A DNA stretch of 43,035 bases, taken from a bacterium BMS3Abin08 (GTDB lineage: Bacteria; Nitrospirota; Thermodesulfovibrionia; Thermodesulfovibrionales; JdFR-85). The position numbers and the translations under genes are program-made. Location: positions 1 to 43,035 of the forward strand of contig BDTA01000094.1 in NCBI GenBank assembly GCA_002897935.1, written 5' to 3'. The notes under the pieces are model-generated. The model saw only the letters and a list, made by a program, of their open reading frames with translations, was not told the DNA's origin and did not search any database. Shown here in pieces: positions 7,156-15,976 of this stretch (position 1 is the stretch's first letter; each line of letters begins with the position of its first letter).

Positions 7156-8522
7156 ATCGATTTCTCCAGCCTCTGTATCTGTCGTTTAACCTCATCCGGC
7201 GATGTACCGCCCCTTGACTTCCTCCTCCTGAGCGAATCTTCCACCCCGAGGACCTCAAAGACATCTTCATCGATGAGTGGAGAGAATCCCCTCATCTCCT
7301 CCAGTGAGAGTTCCCGGAGCGCCACACCCTTCTCAACGGCATGACGGACGATTCTGCCCGTTGCATCATGGGCATCACGGAAGGGCAATCCCCGCAGGAC
7401 AAGATACTCAGCAAGGTCCGTGGCAAGCATATACCCGCCATGGAGCGCCTTTTCAAGGCGGTCCTTCCTGACCTTTATCCTCGGAAACAAGGCAACAAGC
7501 ATAGCCAGCACACCCTTGAGTGTATCCACGGTATCAAAGAGGGGCTCTTTGTCTTCCTGCATATCCCTGTTGTAAGTAAGCGGAAGCCCCTTCATTATGG
7601 TGAGGAGGCTGACCAGGGAACCATAGACCCTTCCGGTTTTTCCCCTTATCAGTTCCGCCACATCGGGGTTCTTCTTCTGCGGCATGATACTTGACCCGGT
7701 GGTGTAGGCATCAGGAAGTTCAACAAAGGAAAACTCATCCGTCGACCACAAAACAAGCTCCTCCGCCATCCTGCTCAAATGCATCATCAGGATGGCCCCT
7801 GCGGAAAGAAACTCTATGACAAAGTCCCTGTCGGAAACCGCATCCATGCTGTTCTCTGCGATCCTCTCAAACTTCAGAAGCCCGGCAAGATACGTCCTGT
7901 CCGTAGGCAGCGTTGTCCCGGCAAGTGCACATGCCCCGAGGGGGAGTGTGTTAATCCTCTTCATGGCATCCTCCAGCCTCTCACGGTCCCGCTGCAGCAT
8001 CTCAACATAGGCAAGGAGGTGATGACTGAAACTCACGGGCTGGGCACGCTGAAGGTGGGTATATCCCGGCATGGCGGTATTTATATGTTTCTTTGCCAGT
8101 CTCAAAAGGACCTTCCCGAACTTTGTCACCAGCCTGGTTACAGCCCTGCTCTCCTCCCGGAGATACAGCCTTGTGTCAAGGGCAACCTGGTCGTTGCGGG
8201 ACCTTGCCGTATGGAGTTTCCCGCCGACGGCCCCCACCTTCCTTATCAGGGCCGTTTCAATATTCATGTGCACGTCTTCAAGCTTCCTGTCCCAGCGGAA
8301 CCTCCCTGAGGCTATCTCCCCGGCAATCTCCCTGAGGCCCTCGATTATGGTATTTGCCTCGTCCCTCTTTATGATACTCTGCCTTGCAAGCATTCTTGCG
8401 TGGGCGATGCTGCCCTCAACATCATACGGCCAGAGCCTCCAGTCAAACGAGACCGACTCGGTAAAATCCTCAACTATATCAGCAGTCTTCTCCTTAAACC
8501 TTCCTGCCCATGGCTTTTTCAT
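7152..8522 (-). CDS. argH: Argininosuccinate lyase
   Basis: 456 residues from ATG 8522, preceded by AGGAAGG at six bases. An upstream TTG at 8555 has no better site and would add 11 residues. It cleaves argininosuccinate to arginine and fumarate, the last step of arginine synthesis. The fumarase/aspartase superfamily signature SSIMPQKKNPD lies around residue 278, and TARSRNDQVALDTRLYLRE and PGYTHLQRAQPVSF hold the conserved substrate-binding residues. It starts the operon argH-lptM-gmhA-ruvC, each joint overlapping by 4-8 bases. argG is not present here. The upstream 1.1 kb is repeat-rich. Confidence 0.97.
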   Translation of the reverse strand: MKKPWAGRFKEKTADIVEDFTESVSFDWRLWPYDVEGSIAHARMLARQSIIKRDEANTIIEGLREIAGEIASGRFRWDRKLEDVHMNIETALIRKVGAVGGKLHTARSRNDQVALDTRLYLREESRAVTRLVTKFGKVLLRLAKKHINTAMPGYTHLQRAQPVSFSHHLLAYVEMLQRDRERLEDAMKRINTLPLGACALAGTTLPTDRTYLAGLLKFERIAENSMDAVSDRDFVIEFLSAGAILMMHLSRMAEELVLWSTDEFSFVELPDAYTTGSSIMPQKKNPDVAELIRGKTGRVYGSLVSLLTIMKGLPLTYNRDMQEDKEPLFDTVDTLKGVLAMLVALFPRIKVRKDRLEKALHGGYMLATDLAEYLVLRGLPFRDAHDATGRIVRHAVEKGVALRELSLEEMRGFSPLIDEDVFEVLGVEDSLRRRKSRGGTSPDEVKRQIQRLEKSI

Positions 8523-8650
8523 CTCTGCCTTCCTGTTCCGATATTTCTTCGGCAATTAAATACTGCAACCCTACTCTACAGTCAAGCCCGCCCCGGGTCA
8601 AGCCCGTGACAAACTATTTTCTTAGACTGACTTTTCACGACTTTTCTTTT

Positions 8651-8732
8651 AGACAGGATGTACAGGATAACAGATTAAACAACAGGATTCTTATCTACCC
8701 CGTCTTTTTATTTTATCCTGTTAATCCTGTCT
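8651..8732. repeat. Inverted-repeat element AGACAGGAT...ATCCTGTCT, copy 1
   Basis: 82 bases beginning AGACAGGATGTACAGGATAA and ending TTATCCTGTTAATCCTGTCT, with GATTAAACAACA inside. A second copy of equal length lies at 16941-17022. The ends are inverted, and no coding potential is seen. Confidence 0.75.
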
Positions 8733-8850
8733 GAATTCATCTTTATTGCCGGGTTAATAGGTTCCACAAGGCTGCTGTCTCCCAAATACGGCAACGATCT
8801 TGACCTCTATTTTATCTCTTTATCAGATCCTAAATCAAATAACACCCCAA
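8733..8850 (+). pseudogene. Possible nucleotidyltransferase remnant
   Basis: Directly after the repeat, an open stretch without a start codon reads GLIGSTRLLSPKYG then NDLDLYFISLSDP. The GSxxx...DLDL spacing resembles the active-site strand of small nucleotidyltransferases. It merges into a dispersed repeat at about 8850 and has neither start nor end. This is only a resemblance over about 35 residues and could be chance. Confidence 0.25.
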
Positions 8851-8951
8851 TCCCGCTCATTCGGGAGTCCGGAATCCTTCCTGAAAAACGATTCCGGACA
8901 AGCCGGAATGACGGAATAACGACAACTGTTCGACTTTATACACAGACACTA
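8848..8951. repeat. TA-flanked element, right part only (copy B)
   Basis: Contains a CCCGCTCATTCGGGAG palindrome, GATTCCGGACAAGCCGGAATGAC-like core, and the right end CTTTATACACAGACACTA. The left terminal repeat is missing, so this is a truncated copy. Confidence 0.7.
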
Positions 8952-8992
8952 ACTATGACAGTCTCGTAAAAAATCAGAAATACCCTATTCCG

Positions 8993-9222
8993 TCATTCTG
9001 AATCCCGAATCAAGTTCGGGAAATCTATATAAATCAAGAAGTTATGAGACCCTGAAACAAGTTCAGGGTGACACCTGTCATTCTGAATTCATTTCAGCAT
9101 CTCGTATTTTCAATATGTTACGTTTTATTAGAGATCCTGAAACAAGTTCAGGATGACAACAAACAAATCCTGACTATAAACAGGTTCAGAGCCTGCCCTG
9201 AATTTATTTCAGGGGTGACAAT
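8993..9222. repeat. Cluster of TTCAG/CTGAA family repeats
   Basis: At least two full units (8993-9075 and 9076-9157) and a part unit (9180-9222), sharing GTCATTCTGAA, CTCGTATTTTCAATATG, GATCCTGAAACAAGTTCAGG and TTTCAGGGGTGACA. Units lie head to tail, with their GTCA/TGAC ends touching. The whole gap 8523-9624 holds only repeats and one doubtful gene remnant. Confidence 0.65.
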
Positions 9223-9248
9223 CAGGACTTTTACCAGTGCATCAACTA

Positions 9249-9393
9249 TAGTCTGTGTATAAACTGTTGTTTTATATTTTTGTCATACCCGAAGTCTGTA
9301 GTCGGGTATCCAGAAGTTATTGAAAAGACTGGATTCCGGCTTAAGGACTGCCGGAATGACAGATAGAGAGACTGACTTTATACACAGACACTA
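9249..9393. repeat. TA-flanked inverted-repeat element, copy C
   Basis: Left end TAGTCTGTGTATAAAC, right end CTTTATACACAGACACTA. The inner part has GTCATACCCGAAG...CGGGTATCC and GGATTCCGGC...GCCGGAATGAC. An almost identical inner variant occurs at 42213-42359, and a reversed one at 17866-18012. Confidence 0.8.
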
Positions 9394-9482
9394 ACTAAGG
9401 GACTTGTTCTATAAACTTCGCGTCCCTGTGCCTCTGTGTTTAATTTTCTACAGAAATATTGGAAGAGCCTGAAAACACATTA

Positions 9483-9585
9483 ATGTCATTCAAATTTATT
9501 TTAGAATCTCGTATTCCCAATACGTTGCATTTATAGAGATCCTGAAACAAGTTCAGAGCTTGTCCTGAATTTATTTCAGAGATGA
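9483..9585. repeat. TTCAG/CTGAA family repeat
   Basis: GTCATTCAAATTTATTTTAG, CTCGTATTCCCAATACGTTG, GAGATCCTGAAACAAGTTCAG and a TTTCAGAGATGACA end. It is a diverged copy of the unit at 4469-4574 and ends 39 bases before the stop of the histidine kinase gene. Confidence 0.65.
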
Positions 9586-9624
9586 CAATTTATGGTTTGG
9601 GCAACAGCCCTTATAAGACCTGAA

Positions 9625-11586
9625 TCACTCCGACACCGGCCGGGTGCACGGATGAACCGAATCCTTCGAGGGTTTTCTCGCCAGGGGCAACTCAATATAG
9701 AAGGCCGTTCCTTCCCCGAGTGTGCTTTCAACCCAGAGATTGCCGCCGTTCTTCTTCACAATCCCGTGAGAGATCGAAAGCCCCAGCCCCGAGCCCTTAT
9801 TAACCGGTTTGGTCGTGAAGAAGGGATCGAAGATACGGGGGATTACATCCCCGGGAATTCCTATCCCGTTATCCGCCACCGATATCAGGATCCGTCCCTT
9901 TTCCTTATCATACCCGGTACAAAACCTTATAAACTTCCCGGGCTTGTCCACCTCTTCAATAGCATGCTCTGCATTTACGAGTATATTGAGGATAACCTGC
10001 TGAATCTGCTGTGGATCTATAAGGGCAAGGGGCAGCTCGCTGAACTCCCTGATCACGTCGATATTATTGGATCTTAACCAGTAAATCCTGAGTTCAACGG
10101 CACTGTCTATAATATCGTTTACCTGGGCATACGCCATTTCAGGCGGCTTCTGCCTTGAAAAGGCAAGAAGGTTCTCGACAATCCTCCTGCAGCGTTCGGC
10201 AGCATCGGCAATCTTCTGTAGTTCCTTCTTCAACATGCCGTCATCGGTCTTCAACTGGAGGAGTTCCGTATAACCTATAATACCGGTGAGGGGATTATTT
10301 ATCTCATGGGCAACGCCTGATACCAGGAGACCGAGAGAGGAGAGCTTATCAGCATGATACAGTTGAGCCCGCAGCCTGTTCATTTCAGTAATATCCTTGA
10401 AGATATTCACCATGGCACCGATGCCACCGGGGAGGACGGTCGGGAAACCACTTACAAGATAGGTTCTGTCCCGGTAAGACAGTTCTTCTATAAAAGATTC
10501 TCTCCTGTTCATCAGTTCTTCCCTGAGATAGAGATTAAGCAGGCCGCTCTCCGCTGAGACGTCCTTGATGTCCTTCCCTACTATCCCCTTTGGATGTATT
10601 CCACATGCATCGGCAAAGGCGGTGTTGCACTTATGAACCTTACCCCTTTCATCAACAACAAAGAGGATATCGGAGATTGCATCAAACGTATCCTGCCAGA
10701 GCTGCTGACTGTAAGAGACCATCTGAAAGAGCATGCTGTTTCTCAGGGCGGAACTGCTTGTATCGGCAAAGATCTCAAGGGTGCTTATATCGGACTCCTC
10801 CAGCTCCACTTCATCACGAAACATGATCTGGAGGACACCACGTTTGTTGGTCATGATATCCACGGGAACAGCAACGACCACCCTTATGTCTTCATCCTTA
10901 AGCCCCTCCCACAGACAGGAATGCCCGTCGTTCTGCCTGACCAAAGTCGTTCTTGCAACATCAAAATACAGGCTTTTAAACTCCCGGACATCGATACCCT
11001 CTGTTACGGCAGTGACTATGTCTCTCTCTCCGTCGACCACCATGAGGATCCCGGCATCGGCTGAGAGCAGTTTGATCCCCCTGCAAAGCACCCGGTTCAT
11101 GGTCTCTTTTTCATCAAGGCTCCTGTTGATTTCCTTGACTATGGAATTCATCATCAGGAGCCTCTCGTTAAAATCGTTTATCTTCTTGTGTATCCTCTTA
11201 AGCTCCATCCCGGCAAGAAACTCCTCCCTCACCTTCCTGTATACCTGGGGCAGTGCATTAAAGTAGCCTATATCCTTGATTACATAATCATAGGCGCCGG
11301 CCTTCATTGCCTCAACAGCTTTACGTTCATCTCCATGGGCCGTGATAATCACTGCCGGGACATTCACACATCCCCTGTTTAATTCCTTCAGAAACTGAAT
11401 GCCGTTCTTTCCGGTCAGGGCATAGTCAACGAATATGACATCGATATCCTCTTTCTCAAGCACTTTATACCCCTCGGACGGCGATCCTACAGTATAGACC
11501 TCCACTGAAGGTTCATACCTCTGGAATGCCTTCTTTACAAGGGCATGCTGCTCTATGCTGTCATCTATCAAAAGGACTTTGCCCAT
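9625..11586 (-). CDS. Sensor histidine kinase with N-terminal receiver (REC-GAF-PAS-HisKA-HATPase)
   Basis: 653 residues from ATG 11586. A GTG 12 bases upstream is possible, but AGGTG is then part of the codon. Order: receiver (about 1-120) with the Asp in VIFVDYALTGKNG and the Lys in DYVIKD; a GAF-like region (about 150-300); PAS (about 310-415, AISDILFVVDERGKV); HisKA with GVAHEINNPLTGI holding the phospho-His; and HATPase_c with DNGIGIPG and GSGLGLSISHGIV. NtrB/AtoS-like kinases have this H-box. A receiver at the N-terminus suggests it is itself controlled by another kinase. It lies 151 bases downstream of motB on the same strand. No dedicated regulator adjoins it, so its partner is unknown. 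Confidence 0.93.
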   Translation of the reverse strand: MGKVLLIDDSIEQHALVKKAFQRYEPSVEVYTVGSPSEGYKVLEKEDIDVIFVDYALTGKNGIQFLKELNRGCVNVPAVIITAHGDERKAVEAMKAGAYDYVIKDIGYFNALPQVYRKVREEFLAGMELKRIHKKINDFNERLLMMNSIVKEINRSLDEKETMNRVLCRGIKLLSADAGILMVVDGERDIVTAVTEGIDVREFKSLYFDVARTTLVRQNDGHSCLWEGLKDEDIRVVVAVPVDIMTNKRGVLQIMFRDEVELEESDISTLEIFADTSSSALRNSMLFQMVSYSQQLWQDTFDAISDILFVVDERGKVHKCNTAFADACGIHPKGIVGKDIKDVSAESGLLNLYLREELMNRRESFIEELSYRDRTYLVSGFPTVLPGGIGAMVNIFKDITEMNRLRAQLYHADKLSSLGLLVSGVAHEINNPLTGIIGYTELLQLKTDDGMLKKELQKIADAAERCRRIVENLLAFSRQKPPEMAYAQVNDIIDSAVELRIYWLRSNNIDVIREFSELPLALIDPQQIQQVILNILVNAEHAIEEVDKPGKFIRFCTGYDKEKGRILISVADNGIGIPGDVIPRIFDPFFTTKPVNKGSGLGLSISHGIVKKNGGNLWVESTLGEGTAFYIELPLARKPSKDSVHPCTRPVSE

Positions 11587-11737
11587 GGCATGTAACACCT
11601 ATCTTATGTATGCATCATTGCAATTGTCAACAATGCACAGAAACCGGGGAGAGATAAGCATAACGGCAAGGCATGCCCGGCAAGAATGAGCTGCAAGAGC
11701 CGGTGTACCCCTGCCCCTCCGGAGTAAAGCGGACTGA

Positions 11738-12406
11738 TTAAGAATCCCGGAGTATGACGATATCAACCCGGCGGTTCTTTGCCCGGCCTTCAGGTGTTGT
11801 ATTCTCGCGGACCGGCTTATACTCGCCGTATCCTGCCACAATGAGTCTTTCCGGGGGGATCCCGAAGCGCCCCACGAAGAGTCTGAGGATCCTTACCGCC
11901 CTGATAGTTGAGATCTCCCAGTTCGAGGTATATCTGCTGTTACGGACAGGTATATTGTCTGAATGCCCCTCTATCATAATCTGATTATCAATCCCCTTAA
12001 GGAACATTGCCAGTTCCCCCAGCACCCTCATGGAGGACTCCTTGATATCCGTTGAGCCTGAGGGGAAGAGGAAACTCTCTCCGATGGAAACAACCACGCC
12101 CCTCCTGTCGGTCCTTACCGATATATCCTTTTGTTCCCTCTCAATTATTCCCCGGATGCCTGAAACAATACGACCGTTTACCTCCTGTATGGGCGCTACC
12201 CGCCTGGAAGTAAGTGGAACATCCGATACACTACCCTGTCTCATTGCATCCCTGAGGGAGTTTGAGAACTCCTGAAGCTTCTCCGTATCAACGACACTGA
12301 GTGCGTACAGAATGGTAAAAAGGGCAAAGAGGAGCGTAATAAAATCCGCATAGGAAACTACCCAGCGGTCGGGGTTCTCATCATCCTCAATCCGGTGTCT
12401 CTTCAT
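11738..12406 (-). CDS. motB: Flagellar motor protein MotB (stator, OmpA-type peptidoglycan anchor)
   Basis: 222 residues from ATG 12406, one base after the motA stop. An earlier start at 12436 would overlap motA by 29 bases. A single N-terminal TM segment, WVVSYADFITLLFALFTILYAL, carries the proton/sodium-binding Asp of stators in YADF. The C-terminal OmpA/MotB domain is clear: MIEGHSDNIPV then SNWEISTIRAVRILR, and GYGEYKPVRENTTPEGRAKNRRVDI. It pairs with MotA to form the torque-generating ion channel fixed to peptidoglycan. It is the last gene of the FlgM-like/REC/HD-GYP/PilZ/motAB run. Confidence 0.94.
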   Translation of the reverse strand: MKRHRIEDDENPDRWVVSYADFITLLFALFTILYALSVVDTEKLQEFSNSLRDAMRQGSVSDVPLTSRRVAPIQEVNGRIVSGIRGIIEREQKDISVRTDRRGVVVSIGESFLFPSGSTDIKESSMRVLGELAMFLKGIDNQIMIEGHSDNIPVRNSRYTSNWEISTIRAVRILRLFVGRFGIPPERLIVAGYGEYKPVRENTTPEGRAKNRRVDIVILRDS

Positions 12407-12407
12407 A

Positions 12408-13169
12408 TCAGGCGATCCCGTCCCTGTCCTTCTCAATAAAGGAGAGGAGCCTCTCCTTCAGATATGCCGGATGCAGACCTGACTGGATACCGGAGACCCC
12501 CTCAAGAACGAGTCTCTTTATCAGGATCTCCCTGTTCATCCTGTTCCTTATCTTCTTTGAAATCGGCAGAAGGAAAAGGTTGGCAATGCCGACCCCGTAT
12601 ACAGTGGATACAAAGGCAACGGCTATCCCCTCTCCGAGCCTGGACGGTTCGGAGAGGTTCTGCATCACGTGAATCAGGCCTATCACGGCCCCTATAATTC
12701 CTATAGTGGGTGCAAACCCCCCTGCTGTCTCATAAACTCTCGACTGTTTTAACCTCCGGCCCTCATACGTAAATATCTCTTCCTCCACGGTCTCTCTCAG
12801 GAGCCTCTGTCCGATCCCATCCACGGCAAGGGCAAGGGTATTACGGAAGAAGGGGTCTTCAATCCCGGATAGATATGGCTCAATTGCCACAAGACCCTTC
12901 TTCCTTGAGATGTTGGAGAGATGTACCAGCTGGTTGATATAGTAATGGGAGTCGGCGTCCCGGTCAAAGAAGACATCCCCAAGTGAAAAAAAGGCCGTTT
13001 TTATATCCGGGAGGGAATAACTCAGGAGTGTAGCCCCGAGGGTCCCTCCAAACACTATTGCGGCCGCCGCCGGTTGCAGGATAAACCCGAGATCCCCTCC
13101 CTCCAGCAGCGTACCACCCGCAACAGCGGCTATACCAAGGAACAACCCTATCAGACTCGCCCTGTCCAT
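12408..13169 (-). CDS. motA: Flagellar motor protein MotA
   Basis: 253 residues with four TM segments: two near the N-terminus (SLIGLFLGIAAVAGGTLLEGG and PAAAAIVFGGTLGATLLSY) and two after the cytoplasmic loop (GFAPTIGIIGAVIGLIHVM and AVAFVSTVYGVGIANLFLLPI). The latter pair matches the most conserved MotA region. The cytoplasmic loop that contacts FliG lies between them. It is followed immediately by motB and preceded by the PilZ gene with a three-base gap, with AGGAAGAAG before the ATG. Whether it uses protons or sodium cannot be settled from the sequence alone. Confidence 0.95.
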   Translation of the reverse strand: MDRASLIGLFLGIAAVAGGTLLEGGDLGFILQPAAAAIVFGGTLGATLLSYSLPDIKTAFFSLGDVFFDRDADSHYYINQLVHLSNISRKKGLVAIEPYLSGIEDPFFRNTLALAVDGIGQRLLRETVEEEIFTYEGRRLKQSRVYETAGGFAPTIGIIGAVIGLIHVMQNLSEPSRLGEGIAVAFVSTVYGVGIANLFLLPISKKIRNRMNREILIKRLVLEGVSGIQSGLHPAYLKERLLSFIEKDRDGIA

Positions 13170-13172
13170 AAA

Positions 13173-13922
13173 TCATGCTTCTTCCTTTTTACCCTTTATG
13201 ACGTCCCGCTGCCTCTTGAGGGTATACTGGATTATCTCCTCCCTGACCTCTTCCGTCATCTCCGTAAACCTCACCGCCGTTTCATAGATGGTCCCATCGT
13301 CCTTCGGGACCTTGTTTGTCCTCACAACCTCTCCATACGTGAGTATTGCAACAGGGGGATAAGTGGGAAGAACCATCTTCATCTCTACGATGTCACCCGG
13401 CTTCATCTCTTCCCGAAACTTGAATCTCATCCCCGTTGCAGATATATTTACCGGTTTAGTATACTCATAATCAAGTCCTTCTTCTTTCAGCATCACTGTA
13501 TTAATCAGAAAATCAAGCTTTGAATTGATCGCCTTGAGAAGGTCTGTCAGTGGATCTTCCTGAGAGTCGAGACCCTTAAGGTCAACCCCCTCAGTTGTAA
13601 AGGAGGGGGAAAGGAAGCGCGATGAACACTTTGGGCTCTCCCCTGCCTTTCTGATCTTCAGGGGCATGACATCATCCACCCTGAAAAAGGACCTCGTGTC
13701 ATCATAAGAGGTATCGAGCAGTATCTCACCGTCCCTGTAATCCCTGACGAGCGCCCCTGTTGAGACATCATCCTGCCGGATAAAGACCCTTTTACCGATG
13801 AGTTCAGCGGGGAAATCTCCTGATTCAACAGCACAAATATTACCATTCGTCCGGAGGACCCTTCCTGTGCAGCCGGCCTTACCGTCCCCGGACCTGATCC
13901 GCACCATAGTGTCAGGTTTCAT
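13173..13922 (-). CDS. PilZ-domain c-di-GMP receptor, motor-linked
   Basis: 249 residues. An N-terminal beta-rich region (about 1-75) resembles the YcgR/FlgZ N-domain type. The PilZ signature is present: R77-SFF-R81 (RxxxR) and N159-I-S161-AT-G164 (the D/NxSxxG motif). The two motifs are separated by an unusually long stretch of about 75 residues that includes a helical linker (PLTDLLKAINSKLDFLI). Known YcgR-type proteins bind c-di-GMP and brake or bias the flagellar motor. Its position between an HD-GYP regulator and motA fits that job. GGAGGAG precedes the ATG, inside the 3' end of the HD-GYP gene. The mechanism here is inferred. Confidence 0.85.
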   Translation of the reverse strand: MKPDTMVRIRSGDGKAGCTGRVLRTNGNICAVESGDFPAELIGKRVFIRQDDVSTGALVRDYRDGEILLDTSYDDTRSFFRVDDVMPLKIRKAGESPKCSSRFLSPSFTTEGVDLKGLDSQEDPLTDLLKAINSKLDFLINTVMLKEEGLDYEYTKPVNISATGMRFKFREEMKPGDIVEMKMVLPTYPPVAILTYGEVVRTNKVPKDDGTIYETAVRFTEMTEEVREEIIQYTLKRQRDVIKGKKEEA

Positions 13923-13923
13923 A

Positions 13924-15399
13924 TTAATCTCCTCCTCCCTGCCCAGTGGGCGTCTGAATAAAAGCCCTTACTATTTCCGGATCGAACTGGGTCCCTGCAC
14001 ATCGTTTGATCTCGTCGATCGCCACATCGTGCCTCAGCCCCGTCCTGTAAGGTCTTGTCGATGTCATGGAATCATATGTATCTGCAACAGACAGAATCCT
14101 CGCTATCCTCGGGATATCCTCGCCTGCAAGACCGTCGGGGTAGCCCTTACCATCAAACCGTTCATGGTGATGCCTTATAAGAAGCCTCTCCATCGGGAAG
14201 GAACCCAAAGGAGAAACGATATTGTCCCCTATAACCGGGTGTTTCTTGATCTCCTCGAACTCTGCATCCGTAAGCCTTGAAGGTTTCAACAGGATCATGT
14301 CCCTGACCCCGATCTTCCCGATATCGTGTAAATAGCCGCCGAAACGTATGGCGTCCGTCTCCTCCGTGGTGCATTCAACCTCTCCTGCAATTTCGAGGGC
14401 TATCGACGTTACCCGTTCTGAATGCTTTTTTGTATAGGAGTCACGGGCTTCTATTGTAAGAACCAGCGTCTCAAGGGTATTTATGAGGTTACTGCAGGTA
14501 ACCTCATAAAGTGCATTGTTCTCAAGTCGTAACGATACCTTATGCATAAGTGTGGTGGCGAGGTTCACCTCATCATCGGTAAAGCTGTAGATTTCCGACT
14601 TGTCGGTAATACAGAGGAATCCAAGAGTCTCTTCACCGAGCAACAGGGGGATTATAAGGAAATCAGTCTTCAGAACCGTTCCATAAATGGGGCTCCTCTC
14701 GCCAACCTGTATGAGGCGGTGCATCCTCCTGTCAGCCACCTCACCGAAGACGCTCCCGGCTATGGGCATCTCGAAATCCAGAACCTCACCAATGCAATGG
14801 TCGGCAACAACAGAGTCATTTTCGGCACGCATCAGTATCACGGTCCTTGCCTTCAGGAGCCTTGCGACCATGGAGGGGAGACGTTCATAGACACTATTGT
14901 TGTCTCTGAGTTCATCAAGTTCGAGACTGATTGCGAAGAGGTTGTTTATCTCGTGAAGCTTTTTATAGAGCGCCGAATTCAGGGTTTTAATCAGCTTTCC
15001 CCTGTCACCGTCGTCGGAGATGCTCTTCAGGATGTCCCGTTCACGGCTGACCCTCTCAAGCACATACTTGATGTCACTGAAATTGAAGGGCTTGGTAATA
15101 AAGTCCGAAGCGCCCTCTCTCATTGCAGAAAGTGCAGTATCAAGATGGGAATGGGCTGTCACTACCACGACCGGGATGGCAGGGTTCAGCTCCCTGAGCC
15201 GTTCCATAAAGGCAATACCCCCCAGGTTCGGCATCTTAAGGTCAGTGAAGACTATGTCATAAGCCCCGCCACTGATCTTATCGAGACCATCCATACCATC
15301 GACGGCTGTTTCGGCCTTGTACGGCCCTGCTGTCTCCACCATCTCGGAAAGGACATCCCTCACAATATCTTCATCATCTACCACCAATACCCGTCGCAC
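13924..15399 (-). CDS. Response regulator with GAF and HD-GYP domains (c-di-GMP phosphodiesterase)
   Basis: 491 residues, GTG start with GGAGAGG upstream. Receiver at 1-120 with D53 (FTDLKMP) and K103 (ITKPF); GAF-like region at about 155-300; HD-GYP at about 315-485 with H326, H358-D359 (GYLHDIGKIG), the HHERFDGKGYPDG signature at 411-423, and ILSVADTYDSMTS. HD-GYP enzymes hydrolyse c-di-GMP to GMP or pGpG, so phosphorylation of the receiver could lower c-di-GMP. The next gene is a PilZ c-di-GMP receptor and then motAB, so signal breakdown, reading and motor are in one operon. Its start overlaps the preceding regulator by 26 bases. Confidence 0.94.
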   Translation of the reverse strand: MRRVLVVDDEDIVRDVLSEMVETAGPYKAETAVDGMDGLDKISGGAYDIVFTDLKMPNLGGIAFMERLRELNPAIPVVVVTAHSHLDTALSAMREGASDFITKPFNFSDIKYVLERVSRERDILKSISDDGDRGKLIKTLNSALYKKLHEINNLFAISLELDELRDNNSVYERLPSMVARLLKARTVILMRAENDSVVADHCIGEVLDFEMPIAGSVFGEVADRRMHRLIQVGERSPIYGTVLKTDFLIIPLLLGEETLGFLCITDKSEIYSFTDDEVNLATTLMHKVSLRLENNALYEVTCSNLINTLETLVLTIEARDSYTKKHSERVTSIALEIAGEVECTTEETDAIRFGGYLHDIGKIGVRDMILLKPSRLTDAEFEEIKKHPVIGDNIVSPLGSFPMERLLIRHHHERFDGKGYPDGLAGEDIPRIARILSVADTYDSMTSTRPYRTGLRHDVAIDEIKRCAGTQFDPEIVRAFIQTPTGQGGGD

Positions 15400-15976
15400 C
15401 GGCCTCTCCCTGTATCAGCTTCTTCTTCAAGACATCCACCTCAACGGCATCAATAATACCCATCTCTTTCAGCCTCAGTATCCTCTCGAGCATGTTTAAT
15501 GTAACCTCCGGGCCTTTTGAAGCCACTGTTGACTTCACCGCATCGAGATCCCTGTACGTCTCGCGGAGGTGCTTCCTCAATTCCTCGTTCTCCTCGATCA
15601 GGGCTGCCCTGTTTATTGCATTCTCAACAACAATCAACAGTTCCTGGAGTTTGAAGGGCTTGGTTATATAGTCGTATGCCCCAAGTTTCATCACCTCAAG
15701 GGCATTATCCAGGGTACCGTAAGCGGTAAGGATGACCACCGCTGCACCGGGATTCAGCTTTACAGCGGATTTAAGCACCTCGATACCATCTGCACCGGGC
15801 ATCTTGAGATCGGTAATAACAAGGTTGAAGTACTCCCTTCTGAGGGCGGATATACCCTCCAGCCCATCCTTTGCAGAATGAACTAAAAAGCCCTCTTTTG
15901 AAAGAAGACTCACAACCACGTCCCGCGCTATCTCATCATCATCTATAACCAGGATTCTAAAGCTCTCCCTTTGCAT
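15374..15976 (-). CDS. Response regulator with C-terminal SHOCT-like helix pair, no DNA-binding domain
   Basis: 200 residues. Receiver (about 6-125) with the acidic pocket IDDDE, phospho-acceptor D56 (VITDLKMP) and K106 (ITKPF). A coiled-coil stretch (about 128-160) follows, then ILRLKEMGIIDAVEVDVLKKKLI, which fits the SHOCT pattern of short C-terminal oligomerisation domains. No output enzyme or helix-turn-helix is seen, so it probably acts by protein contacts. It overlaps the FlgM-like gene upstream by 20 bases and the HD-GYP regulator downstream by 26 bases, so the three are coupled. The kinase at 9625 is a possible partner, which is a guess. Confidence 0.9.
   Translation of the reverse strand: MQRESFRILVIDDDEIARDVVVSLLSKEGFLVHSAKDGLEGISALRREYFNLVITDLKMPGADGIEVLKSAVKLNPGAAVVILTAYGTLDNALEVMKLGAYDYITKPFKLQELLIVVENAINRAALIEENEELRKHLRETYRDLDAVKSTVASKGPEVTLNMLERILRLKEMGIIDAVEVDVLKKKLIQGEAGATGIGGR

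Noticed and set aside
7779-8559. Two plus-strand frames of 160-176 residues over argH
   Set aside because: They are shadows of the argH coding strand. argH has the full signature and normal length.
14542-15456. 304-residue open frame on the plus strand
   Set aside because: It lies antisense over the HD-GYP and REC genes, which have full domain motifs. Its translation shows no family pattern and no ribosome site fits.
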